Source of the DNA: Chelydra serpentina
Lineage: Eukaryota > Chordata > Testudines > Chelydridae
Assembly: GCA_037349315.1 (NCBI GenBank)
Contig: JBAIAC010000014.1
Span: 29,613,001-29,677,000 of the forward strand
Reading direction: 5' to 3'
Length of the DNA: 64,000 nt
In this document: one piece after another, positions 10,385 to 21,250 of the stretch
Position numbering within the stretch: position 1 is the first letter of the stretch
Layout: each line of letters starts with the position of its first letter
Made by a program: the position numbers and the translations under genes
The notes under the pieces: model-generated
Told to the model about the DNA's origin: nothing
The model's input: the letters and a program-made list of their open reading frames with translations, nothing else
Database searches by the model: none

Positions 10385-10740
10385 CTAGTTAAACTACTGA
10401 TCCATGACTCAGAAGATCAGGGTGCACTCAGAATATCTGGCTTCTCCACAGACATATTGTGTGATCTAAGGCCACATTTTTAAAGATATTTAGGTGCCTA
10501 GGAGCTTTTGAAAATCCTACTAAGCAACTAAAGGTATCTAAATACCTTTAAAAATCTGGCCCTTGGTTTCTGATCCATCTCCCACTGAAGCCAATAGAAA
10601 GATTCTATAGATTTCAATAGGAGCTGGATCAGAACTCTAATATCTCTGTCCGTCTGTTCCCCATTCCTATCTCAGAGGGCTGTTGTAAGGATAAACTCAT
10701 TAATTATTTTGAAGTTCTTAGGTAACATGCTGATGGGGGC
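10385..10740 (+). repeat. MIR-like (CORE) SINE split by two small palindromic insertions
   Basis: The pieces GACATATTGTGTGATCTAAG and CTGTTCCCCATTCCTATCTC, followed by GAGGGCTGTTGTAAGGATAA, are the MIR-type order (GTGTGACCTTGGGC, CAGTTTCCCCATCTG, GGGTTGTTGTGAGGAT). Between them lie a MITE at 10470-10562 and a palindrome at about 10568-10633 (TCTGATCCATCTCCCACTGA against AGGAGCTGGATCAGA). Confidence 0.6.
10470..10562. mobile_element. Short palindromic MITE (AGGTGCCTAGGAGCTTTTGA family)
   Basis: The inverted ends are GCCACATTTTTAAAGATATT and ACCTTTAAAAATCTGGCC. A related, longer palindromic element is at 12472-12682. Confidence 0.55.
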
Positions 10741-11799
10741 CATATAAGTACCTAAACAGCCAGATAAATAGCAAGCCCAGAATTGGGGAAATACAAATTT
10801 CACTTTTGCATTGTAAGTTGTACTGTGTGCTCCTCACATGTGGTCAAGACTCTGTTCTGGGCCAGTGTCTCCAGGATAAAGAATGCAGCCTTCCCACTAC
10901 CTTTTGGAGCTAACACTATTACCTCAACTCATTGTTCCTTTTCAGATCTAGTTTCTTTATAATCCCTTGAGTTTATTTCATATGCCAAACAGACGAATTC
11001 AGCAACTTTGTTAACAATTCAATAAATACATAGCAACCACAATTAAAAGTGGATATTAAATTTAATATTTCTAATTACAAAACAAACCCAACAAGCAGAA
11101 CGGTCCATTATTCATCACTGCTGGTGTAATTCCTCTGACTTCAGCAAAGTTAATACACTGGCCCCATGAAGGTTGCCTTTCAGTTGTCACGAACTGTGTA
11201 TGGCAGATACAATTAAGTGTGTTGCACATACAGCCCAGATGAATAAACTCTGCTTTCCTGTAATAGGCTTTGCCATTTCTTGTCTTGCAATATGAACAAA
11301 TCATGAGACAATTCCTCTCTCTCATGCAAACTCCAAATAAATCAGATATGCACATGGAACCTAAGAGGGTTTGAGGATAAAGTAATATTCCCTTGCAACC
11401 TGGTGTCTTCACACAGAGAAGCTGTGCAGCCACTTTTCTACCAACAATATAATTCATAGGCTGTAGCAGCAGGGCGTCTCAAAACTGTGAGTTTAAGTCT
11501 CTGGATCCACGTTTATTGTGAATCCATTGGTCACTTCTTCCTCCTACCCTGCCATCACACCTCTCCACTAGTAAAAGAGATGCAATGCAGAGCAGAGGTG
11601 GTTCTGTCACCCTGCACAAATTCTCTGTGGCTGCTCTCCATGCTTGCAATGGAACTACAGCAGTTCTGCTGTATTTGGGGCCTTCTATACCTGGGGGAGA
11701 GAAAGGAGACAGCATGTAATCTAATTAGAAAAGCTTGCTTAGCTGGCTTATGTTCCTTTTACCTCTGCGGAAATTTTTCCATTCATCCTACCAAATAAT
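10741..11799. other. No feature seen
   Basis: Open frames of 78-128 codons at 11071-11798 overlap on both strands and show no domain, so they are treated as chance. Confidence 0.4.
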
Positions 11800-11945
11800 A
11801 ATAATATATTGCTCTCTTCACCCCTAGATCACAAAGCACTTTACAAAGGAATCTGTATCATCATCCCCATTTAACAGAGGGGAAACAGAGGCAGAGAGAG
11901 GGGAAATAACTTACCCAAGGTCATCCAGCAGGCCATTGGTAGAGC
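11800..11945 (-). repeat. MIR-like SINE
   Basis: Read on the minus strand: TGACCTTGGGTAAGTTATTT, then CTCTGCCTCTGTTTCCCC, AAATGGGGATGATGATACAG and TTGTAAAGTGCTTTGTGATC, ending in ATTATTATTATT. This is the MIR core and 3' order. No TSD identified. Confidence 0.8.
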
Positions 11946-12471
11946 CAACATATTCTAGAATAAGGTAAGAACTTGGTATACTTTCATATAGTGAGATATA
12001 ACAGAAATACTTTTTTACCCTCTTCTAAACAGTACTGCATCTCAAAGTGAATTCTCAGGCAACTTACTATGTTAACAATCTCTCACTCTGAAGTGTTCTT
12101 TCCCATTCTCGCTGTTCTCAGAAACAGACTGAGCGGAATATAACCTGCAGAGGCTTTACTCTGCATGTTAAAAGATTCTTTGGTATGTCCCATCACTATG
12201 ACAAGATTTTTAAAGCTTCAACATTTTGCAAAACAAAAGGTGACCTCTTCATCTGATGTGAATGGCCAGGGCTTTATTGAAGTGAGTGGAGCGATGCCCA
12301 TTTACTAGGGATCTGGCCCAAAATCATTAATGTAGGGTTATGTTGTGAAGACTGCAGAATGATAACACTGTTATTAACCAACATTTTAGAGCCTTAAGTT
12401 GGCAAATGGAAAATAAATGAGTGTGGGGTTATAAGTGATTAATAGAGACTATAGGTTTGGGCCATGTTTTT
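11946..12471. other. No feature seen
   Basis: Unique-looking sequence. Confidence 0.45.
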
Positions 12472-12682
12472 CAAACTTGGGTGCTTAAAGTTAGGCATCT
12501 AAATCCATATTTGGGCTCCTAAATAAAAGTGGCCTGGTTTTCAGAGGTGCTGAGAAACTGCAACTCCCAAAGAGGTTAACGGGAGTTATAGGTGTTAATT
12601 ACCTATGAAAATCAGGCCACTTTTATTTAGGTACCTAAATATTGATTTAGATGCCTAACTGTAAGCACCCTAGTTTGAAATA
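12472..12682. mobile_element. 211-bp MITE with long inverted repeats
   Basis: The left arm TTTCAAACTTGGGTGCTTA continues for roughly 95 bp and pairs with the right arm ending GTAAGCACCCTAGTTTGAAA. Both arms share AAATAAAAGTGGCCTG. A fragment of the family is at 18075-18150. Confidence 0.75.
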
Positions 12683-13109
12683 TTTAGCCTTACTTCAGAG
12701 AAGGAACTGAAGTTTATCCAAACCATTTTCTTCTGTAAATCTTTTTGGCCTTTTTGAAAACTTTTACTGAATAGGAAACACAGAAAGGAAAGTATCGCTT
12801 GCATGATTTTGGTATTTCCACATTTGGTCACAACCAAAATCAGAAAGTGAAGAGTCATGAAAAATAAAGCGAACAAACCAACACAATTTACCAAACTTCA
12901 CTACACCTTGAAAAATATCCATGTGGGTCCAATTTGAACTTTGAGAAAAGATATGGTTCTTACTTTATATGAACTGGTTTCCACTTCCTCAACTGTGATG
13001 AGTTGCTTTACAGGTGCTAGTTAAAATGTTGAGACTTATCAAAAAAATTAGTCATACCATATAGTTATAACTAGAGCTGGATGAGATCTCTTTTGGGTTC
13101 CATTTCATC
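12683..13109. other. No feature seen
   Basis: AT-rich. A 74-codon minus frame overlaps the boundary at 12670-12894 and lacks any recognised domain. Confidence 0.4.
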
Positions 13110-13258
13110 CAAGCTCCAGATAGGATCTTTTTTTTCCTAAGAGATACACACTAGTTCAAACAGGAATTAATTCAGGGTAGTCCTATGGCCTGTGTTAAAC
13201 AGGAGGTCAGACTAGATTACCAAAATGGTCTCTTCTGTCTTTATAATCTATGAATCCC
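13110..13258 (+). mobile_element. CR1 LINE 3' UTR fragment
   Basis: It contains CTAGTTCAAACAGGAATTAA and CAGGAGGTCAGACTAGATTA, and ends ATAATCTATGAATC. These match the 3' UTR at 5830-5962. Coding sequence is absent. Confidence 0.8.
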
Positions 13259-13309
13259 AAATCCATATAGCTCTACCAAAGTTGGCAGTCTTGCTGGTGC
13301 AACCGCTGC

Positions 13310-13470
13310 TATTTTGGCAGACACCAGGGACTGAACCTGGTACCTCTGGAGCTAAAAAGCAAGAACCTTTACAGCTTGAGCTAAAAAGCCAGGCTCCCTA
13401 GCTGAAAGATGTAATAGATTCATATCTTATGTGGATTGGGCCCAGAGTGAGAACACAATGCATACTAATC
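13310..13470 (-). repeat. tRNA-related SINE fragment
   Basis: The minus strand carries GGTACCAGGTTCAGTCCCTG, a B-box-like segment, preceded by GAGCTCAAGCTG-like A-box sequence. A closer family member is at 50462-50660. No intact promoter spacing. Confidence 0.6.
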
Positions 13471-13639
13471 AATGGGTTACATTGCAGATTATGATTTTTG
13501 TGCCAATTCCAAGAAGACTATTTTGGGATTGTGTACTTATTTGTTTGTTTAAAGTGTTCAGAACCTCAGCCTCAGGGTGCCTAACAGCAATTACATTTAA
13601 ATAACTGCACAGGTACTGATGCCCCCAAAGCTACCCACA

Positions 13640-14118
13640 TTTCAGGAAAGATGTGGACAAATTGGAGAAAGTCCAGAGAAGAGCGACAAAAATTATTAAA
13701 GGCCTAGAAAACATGACCTATGAGGGAAGATTGAAAAAATTGGGTTTGTTTAGTCTGGAAAAGAGAAGACTGAGAGGGGACATGATAACAGTTTTCAAGT
13801 ACGTAAAAGGTTGTTACAAGGAGGAGGGAGAAAAATTGTTCTTCTTAACCTCTTAACAGGACAAGAAGCAATGGGTTTAAATTGCAGCAAGGGAGGTTTA
13901 GGTTGGACATTAGGAAAAGCTTCCCAACTGTCAGGTGGTTAAGCACTGGAGTAAATTGCCTAGGGAGGTTGTCGAATCTCCATCATTGGAGATTTTTAAG
14001 AGCAGGTTAGACAAACACCTGTCAAGGATAGTCTACATAATACTTAGTCCTGCCATGAGTGCAGTGAACTGAACTAGATGACCTCTTGAGGTCCCTTCCA
14101 GTCCTAGATTCTATGATC
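13640..14118 (+). pseudogene. CR1 LINE 3' fragment, RT C-terminus and 3' UTR
   Basis: The plus-strand translation starts at [16 protein letters not shown] and continues with LENMTYEGRLKKLGLFSLEK and RLRGDMITVFKYVKG, the CR1 C-terminal region also seen at 39316-39693. A stop (TAA near 13854) and at least one frame change follow before the block LRLDIRK-like region, then the 3' UTR ends TCCTAGATTCTATGAT. It is 5'-truncated and has no catalytic RT motifs. Confidence 0.9.
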
Positions 14119-14210
14119 TGCATAGCCTAACAATGTATGTTAATCATTTATACAAGTTTCCAACATGTCTTCAGAAAGACAAAGTTGATTTAATAGATTT
14201 TAGATGTAAT

Positions 14211-15480
14211 AGATTTTAAGGCCAATAGGAACCATTAGATCATCTAGTCTGACCTCCTATATAACACAGACCAAAGTAACATTGAGCAATGTTCCCTGTA
14301 CACTGAGTGCACATGTGCCCATGCAGCAATCTTGTATACACTTGACAGGTGCATGTGGGCCCACCCCCACCCGGAAGCTCCCAGGGCCCATGCTCACCCC
14401 AGCGAGGAGGAGGAGAGGAGCCCCGGTGGAGCAGCCCCCACACCTTGCCATACACACAACCCTACACACAACCCCCCATTTTGTCCTTGGGCTAGTGTAA
14501 GCTGGCCCAAGGTCAGAAATATTTACTTTGAGTTTGTAGCCCACTCAGAGCAAAGAAAATGTAAAGGCCATGTTGGTATTGAACCCAATAATTTGTGTTT
14601 GACTAAAGCATATCTTCTAGAAAGGGATCCAGTCTGGATCTGAAGACAGATGGAGAATTCATCTCTTTCCTTGGTAGTTTGTTCCTATGGTTAATCACCA
14701 TCACTATTAAAAAATGTGCCTTATTTCTAATTTGTATTTTTCTGGTTTTAACTTCCAGTCATTGGTTCCATTGGCTCTTGTTACATTTTTCTCCACAAGA
14801 TTCAAGAGCACTTTAGTACCCACTGTTTTCTTTCGGGTACCTATATACCATAATCAAGTCACTGCTCAGTCTTTTTTTTTTTTTTTTTTTTGATAAGCTA
14901 AACAGATAAATCTCTCCCTATTAGGCATTTTTTCCAGCCCTTGAATTGTTTTTGTAGCTCTTTTCTGTACTCTCTCCAATTTTTCAACATCTTTTCAAAA
15001 ATGTGAACACCAGAACCATGCCATATTCCAGTACCAGTCTCACCAATGGCATATACAGAAGTAAAGTCACCTCCTTACTTCTACTCACTACTCTTCTGTA
15101 CCAGCAGACCAAATTCGGTGATGAATCCTGGTCACGTGACAGCTGAGGCACATTGCGCATACGCTAAGAAGATTTATACAACAAAGGATCGAATTAACCT
15201 TTTTTTTCCAGAGCGTGGATGACCTAGATGTATGACCTGGCATTTGGCTGTACTAAAATGCATTTGGTATGAATGGGCCCACCTTACCGAGTGATCCAGA
15301 TTGCTCTGTATGACTGTCCTGATCTCCTCATTATTTACCACTCCACTAATCTTTGTGTCATCCACAAAATCTATCAGCAATTATTCTATACTTATTTCCA
15401 GAGCATTGATTCAAATATTGAATTAGCATCAGGCCTAGTACTGATCCCTGCACAACCTCTCTAGAAACACCCCCATTTGA
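14211..15480 (-). pseudogene. CR1 LINE 3' half, minus strand, decayed
   Basis: Reading leftward, an RT segment encodes IDFVDDTKISGVVNNEE (15380 downwards), a degenerate FADDTK catalytic block with Val replacing Ala. The C-terminal coding region and a 3' UTR with GAGGTCAGACTAGATGATCT at about 14230-14260 follow. Many stops and frame changes are present, plus a T21 run at 14871-14891. A GC-rich hAT fragment (14287-about 14505) interrupts the 3' UTR. Confidence 0.8.
14287..14505. mobile_element. Partial hAT element (CAATGTTCCC family)
   Basis: It begins CAATGTTCCCTGTACACTGA, similar to the end of the element at 2446-2608 (CACTGTTCCCTCTAAGCTG) and likewise followed by GTGCACATGTGCCC. The right end was not found; the boundary is set where GC content falls and CR1 wording resumes. 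Confidence 0.5.
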
Positions 15481-16542
15481 TTATTATTCCTCATTTGGAC
15501 ATGGTCCCTGCCATAGTTCATGGCAGTTCTGTGCTCTGATCTTTGTATCACAAAAATTCTGTCCCATTTGCTCCCTCTTGGTACTCAGCCAAGTTTCCAG
15601 TGACCCCATAACATCAATTTTGTCCAGGTTCCATGAAATCCACCAAATTGGTCTTTTCTTTTTTTGTGGGAACTCTGCAGGATCACCTGACAACCCATTT
15701 GGACAAAAAAAAAGCAGCAGCTAAAAAAAGTAAATTGAAAACTTAAAATGAAATAATTCTTTTCAGAGGTAGAGAATTCAATTTCAGTCTATTCTTCAGC
15801 CTTGTGAACACATCACAGCTGATACTATTCTCAGTACAATCACAATGGATCCACTGCTGTTCCATATACAAGGCTGAAAAGGCAGGATCAAATTACTTGC
15901 TGCCAATAAAAGCCAAAAGTCCTTTCGCTGGAAGAAAGAAATGAAGTATAAGACTGATAAGATTTGGCAATGGACTGCTTTGACTAGACATAACAGTGTG
16001 AGGTATTTTTAAAATAGACAGCTTTGCCTCACTAGAAAAATCGGGGGCAGTCTGAAATGCAGGCTGGGGGCTTTATTTTTGGTGCCTTGGGCTGGTAGCC
16101 AACCACCATTCAAGTACATGAATGATCCAAAATTAAGGCTGCAGCATAAAGTGTCTGCCTTTCCCTGGAGAGTATAATCTACACACAAAGCTATAAATGT
16201 GAGGTGTAGGTAGGTTGCAAATGGGAAAATATAACTTCATTTTGGTATAGTGCTACCAGATAATTAACAAATCATATCTGCGGTCTTCATATGCAAGGAT
16301 TTCAAAGGATCTTTTCTTCCTTTTCCCTTGATCTCCGCATCTCTCTGCCTTAATCCAATTCTGCTCTCTCTCTCCTACGCTTACTCTCTGCCCTTGTTCT
16401 TTCTTTCATCGTTCCTCCTCTCTTTCCCCTTCTTTCTACCACCCTCTTCCTCTCCTGGCCTTCTCTCACTCTCTTCCTTCCACCCCCCTCCCGTCTTCTT
16501 CAGAAAATAAGCCCACAGATCTCCACATAACTTTTATCCCCT
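15481..16542. other. No gene seen; polypyrimidine tract at 16320-16500
   Basis: 16320-16500 is almost purely C/T (CTCTCTCTCCTACG and similar) and creates spurious Ser/Leu/Pro-rich frames. The rest shows nothing recognisable. Confidence 0.5.
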
Positions 16543-16700
16543 CAAGGTATATCTACACTGTGATAAGAGACACACAACACAGCCACAGCTGGCCCAGGTC
16601 AGCTGACTCAAGCTTAGACTGTGGGGCTATAAAATTGCCATGTACACGTTCAGCTCCATGAAGGTAGACATTCAGCTCCATGAAGGTAGACGGCTACAAC
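16543..16700. mobile_element. Fragment of a TCTACACTG-type MITE
   Basis: It starts AAGGTATATCTACACTGTGA, then GCCCAGGTCAGCTGACTC and GGCTATAAAATTGCCATGTA. This fits a short TIR element whose right end is lost. A 21-bp direct repeat (CAGCTCCATGAAGGTAGAC) sits at its end. Confidence 0.45.
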
Positions 16701-17595
16701 AACACTGCACACGGGGATTGTCTATGTCAGTTTTGTATTGTGTGTGCTTATCATGCTGATATTGATTGTGTTTAACTCTGCTGGTACCAGGGAAAAAAAT
16801 CATTAATTAAAATACCTGCATTCACACCACCTTTGTTCATGTCTCATAAAAGCCTGAACCTCCAATGGAGCTGAATGGAAGGAAAGCCAGATGGAACAAA
16901 TATCTCTGATTGCAAAAAGGCAAACAGGTGCTGATTGGAAGAAGGAGTCATAAAGCGAGGACAGGGATAGGCTGGTTCTGTTCAACTCTTAACTGTTGCT
17001 GGCTCTTCTGTTGCATTTCCCTCTGCATTTCAATCCCTCCCCAACTGGAGCTGCAACATTTCTCAAATTGCAGAATGATGATGCTTTTCTGCTGCCATCA
17101 AACACTTTCCAGAGCTGTCCTGGGACAATGGATGGTGGTGAACCAAGAGAAGAAACAGCTGTTTCTCATGTAGAAGGTCTTAAAGAAACAACACAAAGAA
17201 ATAAATGTCAGTAGGGTTTGAGTACATAATTTTATTTCATTGCCAAGAATAAACTTCTGGTCTATGTAATACATTTACAGGAAATTTAAGGCCCACACCC
17301 TGGTCATTTTTCTGGTGCATGGGAAAGGCACTCCAAAACGTTTCATTTTCATAAAGAAAACAACATGAAAAGCCAGTAAAAGCTGATGAAAAGCCAGAAT
17401 TACTGGAACTGGGAAAAGGATTAAGTGTTTTGTGAGAAATTTGTCATATAGTTCTATGGAGTACATACACTGAAGCTATGCTGTATAAACACAGCAAGTC
17501 AGAGATAAAGTACTCAGGAAAGATCAGAATAGAATTCTTAGTATATATATTAAGCTCCTCTATATTTACCTATGACATATAAAAATAGCACCAGC
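16701..17595. other. No feature seen
   Basis: Unique-looking; short frames without domains. Confidence 0.4.
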
Positions 17596-17719
17596 TAGGG
17601 TGACCAGATGTCCTGATTGTATAGGGACAGTCCCGATTTTTGGGTCTCTTTCTTATATAGGCTCCTATTACCCCCCATCCCCTGTCCCGATTTTTCACAC
17701 TTGCTGTCTGGTCACCCTA
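17596..17719 (+). mobile_element. 124-bp hAT MITE (TAGGGTGACCAGA family)
   Basis: The ends TAGGGTGACCAGA and TCTGGTCACCCTA flank a copy the same length as 902-1025. A perfect 8-bp duplication GCACCAGC lies at 17588-17595 and 17720-17727. Confidence 0.95.
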
Positions 17720-17727
17720 GCACCAGC

Positions 17728-18899
17728 TGGCAGGGATGTCTTAATGGCTCAATGAATGGGACTGCTTTACACTTTAAGAATGCTGTTAATACAGACGATA
17801 CTAAATTCCATTAGGGAGAGGTGTTAGCTAAGTGACAAGATGTGCATGAACATAGAACATATAGTGTGAGTGCTGGAGAAGATATTTCTGTAGTATGCTG
17901 ATTTAACAAACATCGATATGAAGGAAAGAATCTATTAAAGGAGCCAGAAAGAGGTCAGCATAACCTGCCTTCACAAATCATGAGTTGATTATGCAAACCC
18001 AAGCATCAGGTTCTAAGTACCCTTCACTTTCACCAAAGTTACAGGAAGTGATTAGGAGCTACAAGTGCTCAGGATCTTTGAAAAACAGGCAATTTACTCA
18101 GGTGCCTAAATGTTAGGTGCTATACTTTGTGCACCAAAGTTTGAAAATATTGTCCTGTATGTGTATACGAGTAGGAGATTGTAATCATGATAGATTTTAC
18201 TACAGAGGCCAGCAGCAGGAAGCAGGTTTGGTTTTGTTTTTTTACCAGAAATTTAAGCTTAGCCCTCTTTTTGCTCTATATTCACCAAGGATAGCCTAGC
18301 AATTTATAGGTTATTGCATGTGTAACTGTGAGTTCTGATTACCTTGGATATTCTATGAATGGGGTTCATCTAAGGAAGGTACCTGAATTTCCAAATGGAA
18401 GAATGTAAGGAAATTTCCAGCTAGACATTCACACAGAAATCATCTGACTACACATATGATCCAGTGGGAATAATCAAATTAGCTGTAACTGCCCTGTGTC
18501 AAGTTCCTCAAACTTGCCTTTTTGGGAGACAGTCAGTCACAGAAACAGATAAACCATCTGAGCAACAAAGCTTTGGGAAGCTATGTAAAACCATTTGAAA
18601 AACAAACTGTTCTTAACTTCTGATAGGAGTTAAAAGAGGATCTGGAGAGACAAACACTATAGCTATCCATTACCTACAGTTGTCAAGGTAACAGCAACCC
18701 CAAGTCAGAAGAAAGATTTTGTTTCGTTTGTTTAACAATATATTTCATTCTCCACCATTCACGGGACTACAGATGCTCACACATCCTTCTCAGATCCTCC
18801 TTCCAAGACAATCACATAATCGCTTTTATTTCATTCTGTGAAAATACATTTCCTCCCTGAGCATGGAGACATGTTTACTCAACTTCCTCTGTATCTTCC
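17728..18899. other. Mostly unique; small MITE fragment at 18075-18150
   Basis: 18075-18150 (TGCCTAAATGTTAGGTGC, then GCACCAAAGTTTGAAAAT) matches one arm of the 12472-12682 family. Nothing else recognised. Confidence 0.4.
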
Positions 18900-20110
18900 C
18901 ACAACCTTTGGCATTTGCTTCTGTAGCAGGGTGTCCAATCCAGAGAAGGTGCAATCCAGACCAGTGAGCAGTTGTGTCACCACCTGCATTGTAAGCCTAG
19001 GTGCCCCACAATGCATTGCTGCTGTAGCTCTGAACCTGGGCCACTCACAACCAGCCTACAAGCATGCTGGTCACACCCTGAGTGTCTGTGTGCTAGACAG
19101 CCCTGGTTCAGCAGCTCTGACTCCAGCGGCCTATTTACAGCTCCACGGGACCACTCTGGCTTCCACCAGCCTTGGCTGCAACCAGCAAAATGACCCCAAT
19201 ATACTCCCAGTCCTGAATTTTCCCAAAACTTGTGCTCTGCAGTGTCCAGTCCTCTCCTGCACAGTTCAGAGAAATAATATGGTTTGTTCCTTTAAAGATA
19301 CAAAAACACATCACAGCTTATTAACCTAACTGGAGTGAATACACCCTTCCCTTTAAACATAGCACTGAGTTGGTTTATGATAAAAGTGAAATAAATTTAT
19401 TAACAAAATATACATAGGATTAAGTGAGTTAAAGTATAAGGAATGAAGAGATGAAGAGTTACAAGTAAAACAAAACAAAATATGCTTCTATAAGTCTAAA
19501 CCTTAATCTAGCAAGATACAGGCTTTGTTCACAATGGTTTCTCGAACCAGTCATTCTTCTTCCCAGCCAGAACTGACTTTCCCTCAGTCAGGCCCTGCCA
19601 CAAAAGTACAAGGTTCTGGCTTCCGCTGGCTTCTTAGGTGAAAGATGTTTACCTAAGCAGATTTCTCACATATATTCAGTTCCAGAGACTTCAACCCCAC
19701 CCCCCTAGGTTGAAGGACCCATCTTTCTCAGCTTTCAAGAGCTCTGTCCTCTTGTGTCTGACTAGTGATGGATGCCAAAGATGGCTTCTGTCCTTGCTTA
19801 TCTCCCAAAATTCAATGACCTTGTTTCAGGAAGCCCTCCTGTATGCTCAGGTTGCTGTGTCCACCAGGAAGCTGACCTCATGCTGTTCTTCCCTTCCTGT
19901 GGGCTTCCCATCCCCCTGTATTTAAATGGGGTTTTCATTGTTTTGATTCTATCATGATAACCTAGCTGACCCTCTCCTGTGTGGGCAGGAACTCTTCCTT
20001 CTTTTGTTCAGCCACACACTTTAAAACATAATATAAATGAGTATTCATAATTCCTCCCATAGTGTTAATACATATACTTCACAATGATATTAATCACCAG
20101 TGTGTCATTG
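18900..20110. repeat. LTR-like non-coding repeat, left part
   Basis: A long mixed-composition block with AAATAAATTTATTAACAAAA at 19390 and Cys/Pro-rich spurious frames. From memory its wording resembles a common turtle LTR-like repeat; that is recollection, not a search. No clear TG/CA ends or primer site were found. It seems to continue at 20761-21250 after two insertions. Confidence 0.35.
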
Positions 20111-20182
20111 TATTAGTAGGCATCCTTCAGTCTCGAGAGACCCTGTGTATCCACCCCTGAGAGGTAAAGAATTGTATGCAGT

Positions 20183-20440
20183 GCAGTTGTAGCCATGTTG
20201 GTCTCAGGATATTAGAGAGACAAGGTGAGTGAGGTAATATATTTTATTGGACCAACTTCTGTTGGTGAGAGAGACAAGCTTTCGAGCCACACAGAGCTCT
20301 TCTTCAGGTCTGGGAAAGGTAATCTGTGTATCACAGCTAAATGCGAGGTGGAACAGATTGTTTAGCATAAGTAGTTAGCACATATTCTAAGGGACCATTC
20401 AAGGTAGTGGCCCACCATTAGCATTCAGAAAAGACCTCAC
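20183..20440 (-). mobile_element. Penelope-like element 3' tail, minus strand
   Basis: Reversed, it ends CCAACATGGCTACAACTGCA, the PLE terminal wording (TAACACGGCTAC in other copies), preceded by GAAAGCTTGTCTCTCTCACC where others have CACGAAAGCTTATGC. A further PLE subfamily. Truncated and non-coding. Confidence 0.75.
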
Positions 20441-20494
20441 TGTATACAGTTTTATAATACAGTAGTATTGTATACAATTAATCCTGATCTGCAC

Positions 20495-20760
20495 AAAGCA
20501 CCTATATCAGTATAGCTACGTCTCTCAGGGGTGTGAAAAATTCACCACCCTGACAGACATAGCTGTACCAACCTAACCCCCAGAGTAGACAGAGCTAGGT
20601 CAATGGAAGAATTTTTCTGTTGATGTAGCTACGGCCTCTCAAGGAGGTGGAGTTCCTACACTGATGGGAGAAGCCGTCCCATCGGCATAGGTAGTGTCTA
20701 CACTAAAGTGCTACTGCAGCGCAGCTGCCACTGTGGCATTTTAAGTGTAGACATTCCCTC
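20495..20760. mobile_element. Short TIR transposon (MITE)
   Basis: It contains TATCAGTATAGCTACGTCTC near the left end and ATTTTAAGTGTAGACATTCC at the right, with internal CCCATCGGCATAGGTAGTGT. Same family as 1-110. The left boundary is uncertain. Confidence 0.6.
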
Positions 20761-21250
20761 AGTTGATTCAGTTGCTTATCACTTGAGGTTCTGTCCCACT
20801 GTTTTCATAGACCAGTTATCTTTCAAATGGATTATTTGAAAAGTAAAACCCTAGATTCTTTCTCCTGCTGGGTGTAGATGCCTTGCTTTCGTCTCCTTCA
20901 CTTGTTAGCATGAGGTTTGCCTCCACTCCTTGATAGCTTGATGTGTCTTTTTATTGTTTATATGTAAATTGAGGTAAACACACATTCCTTTGGTTAGGAT
21001 AGATCTGTTTAACAACTCTCCCTGACATACCTGGTTTGAACACATTTTAGTTATAATTCCAGCATATATTGATAACCTGTAATACCCATCGCTTACATCC
21101 ATCACACAAGAATCTTAATGACCAGTGAGTTATTAGTTTTCAAATGATACCTCACATGGCATGTTTTGTACAAATATTGTTACAATAGTAGTGTAGGGTG
21201 TGAATATAGGGTGCTTAGTGTCACACAGGATGCTGTACTTTTTCCTAAAG
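20761..21250. repeat. LTR-like non-coding repeat, right part
   Basis: Probable continuation of the block at 18900-20110, separated from it by the PLE tail and a MITE. Assignment rests on recalled wording only. Confidence 0.3.

Noticed and set aside
11071..11798. Frames of 78-128 codons on both strands
   Set aside because: No domain, overlapping on opposite strands, no splice context.
16328..16510. 60-codon Leu/Ser/Pro-rich frame
   Set aside because: Product of a C/T-rich simple sequence tract.
18838..19329. 163-codon plus-strand open frame rich in Cys/Ser/Thr
   Set aside because: It lies in an LTR-like non-coding repeat, overlaps a frame in another phase and has no domain.
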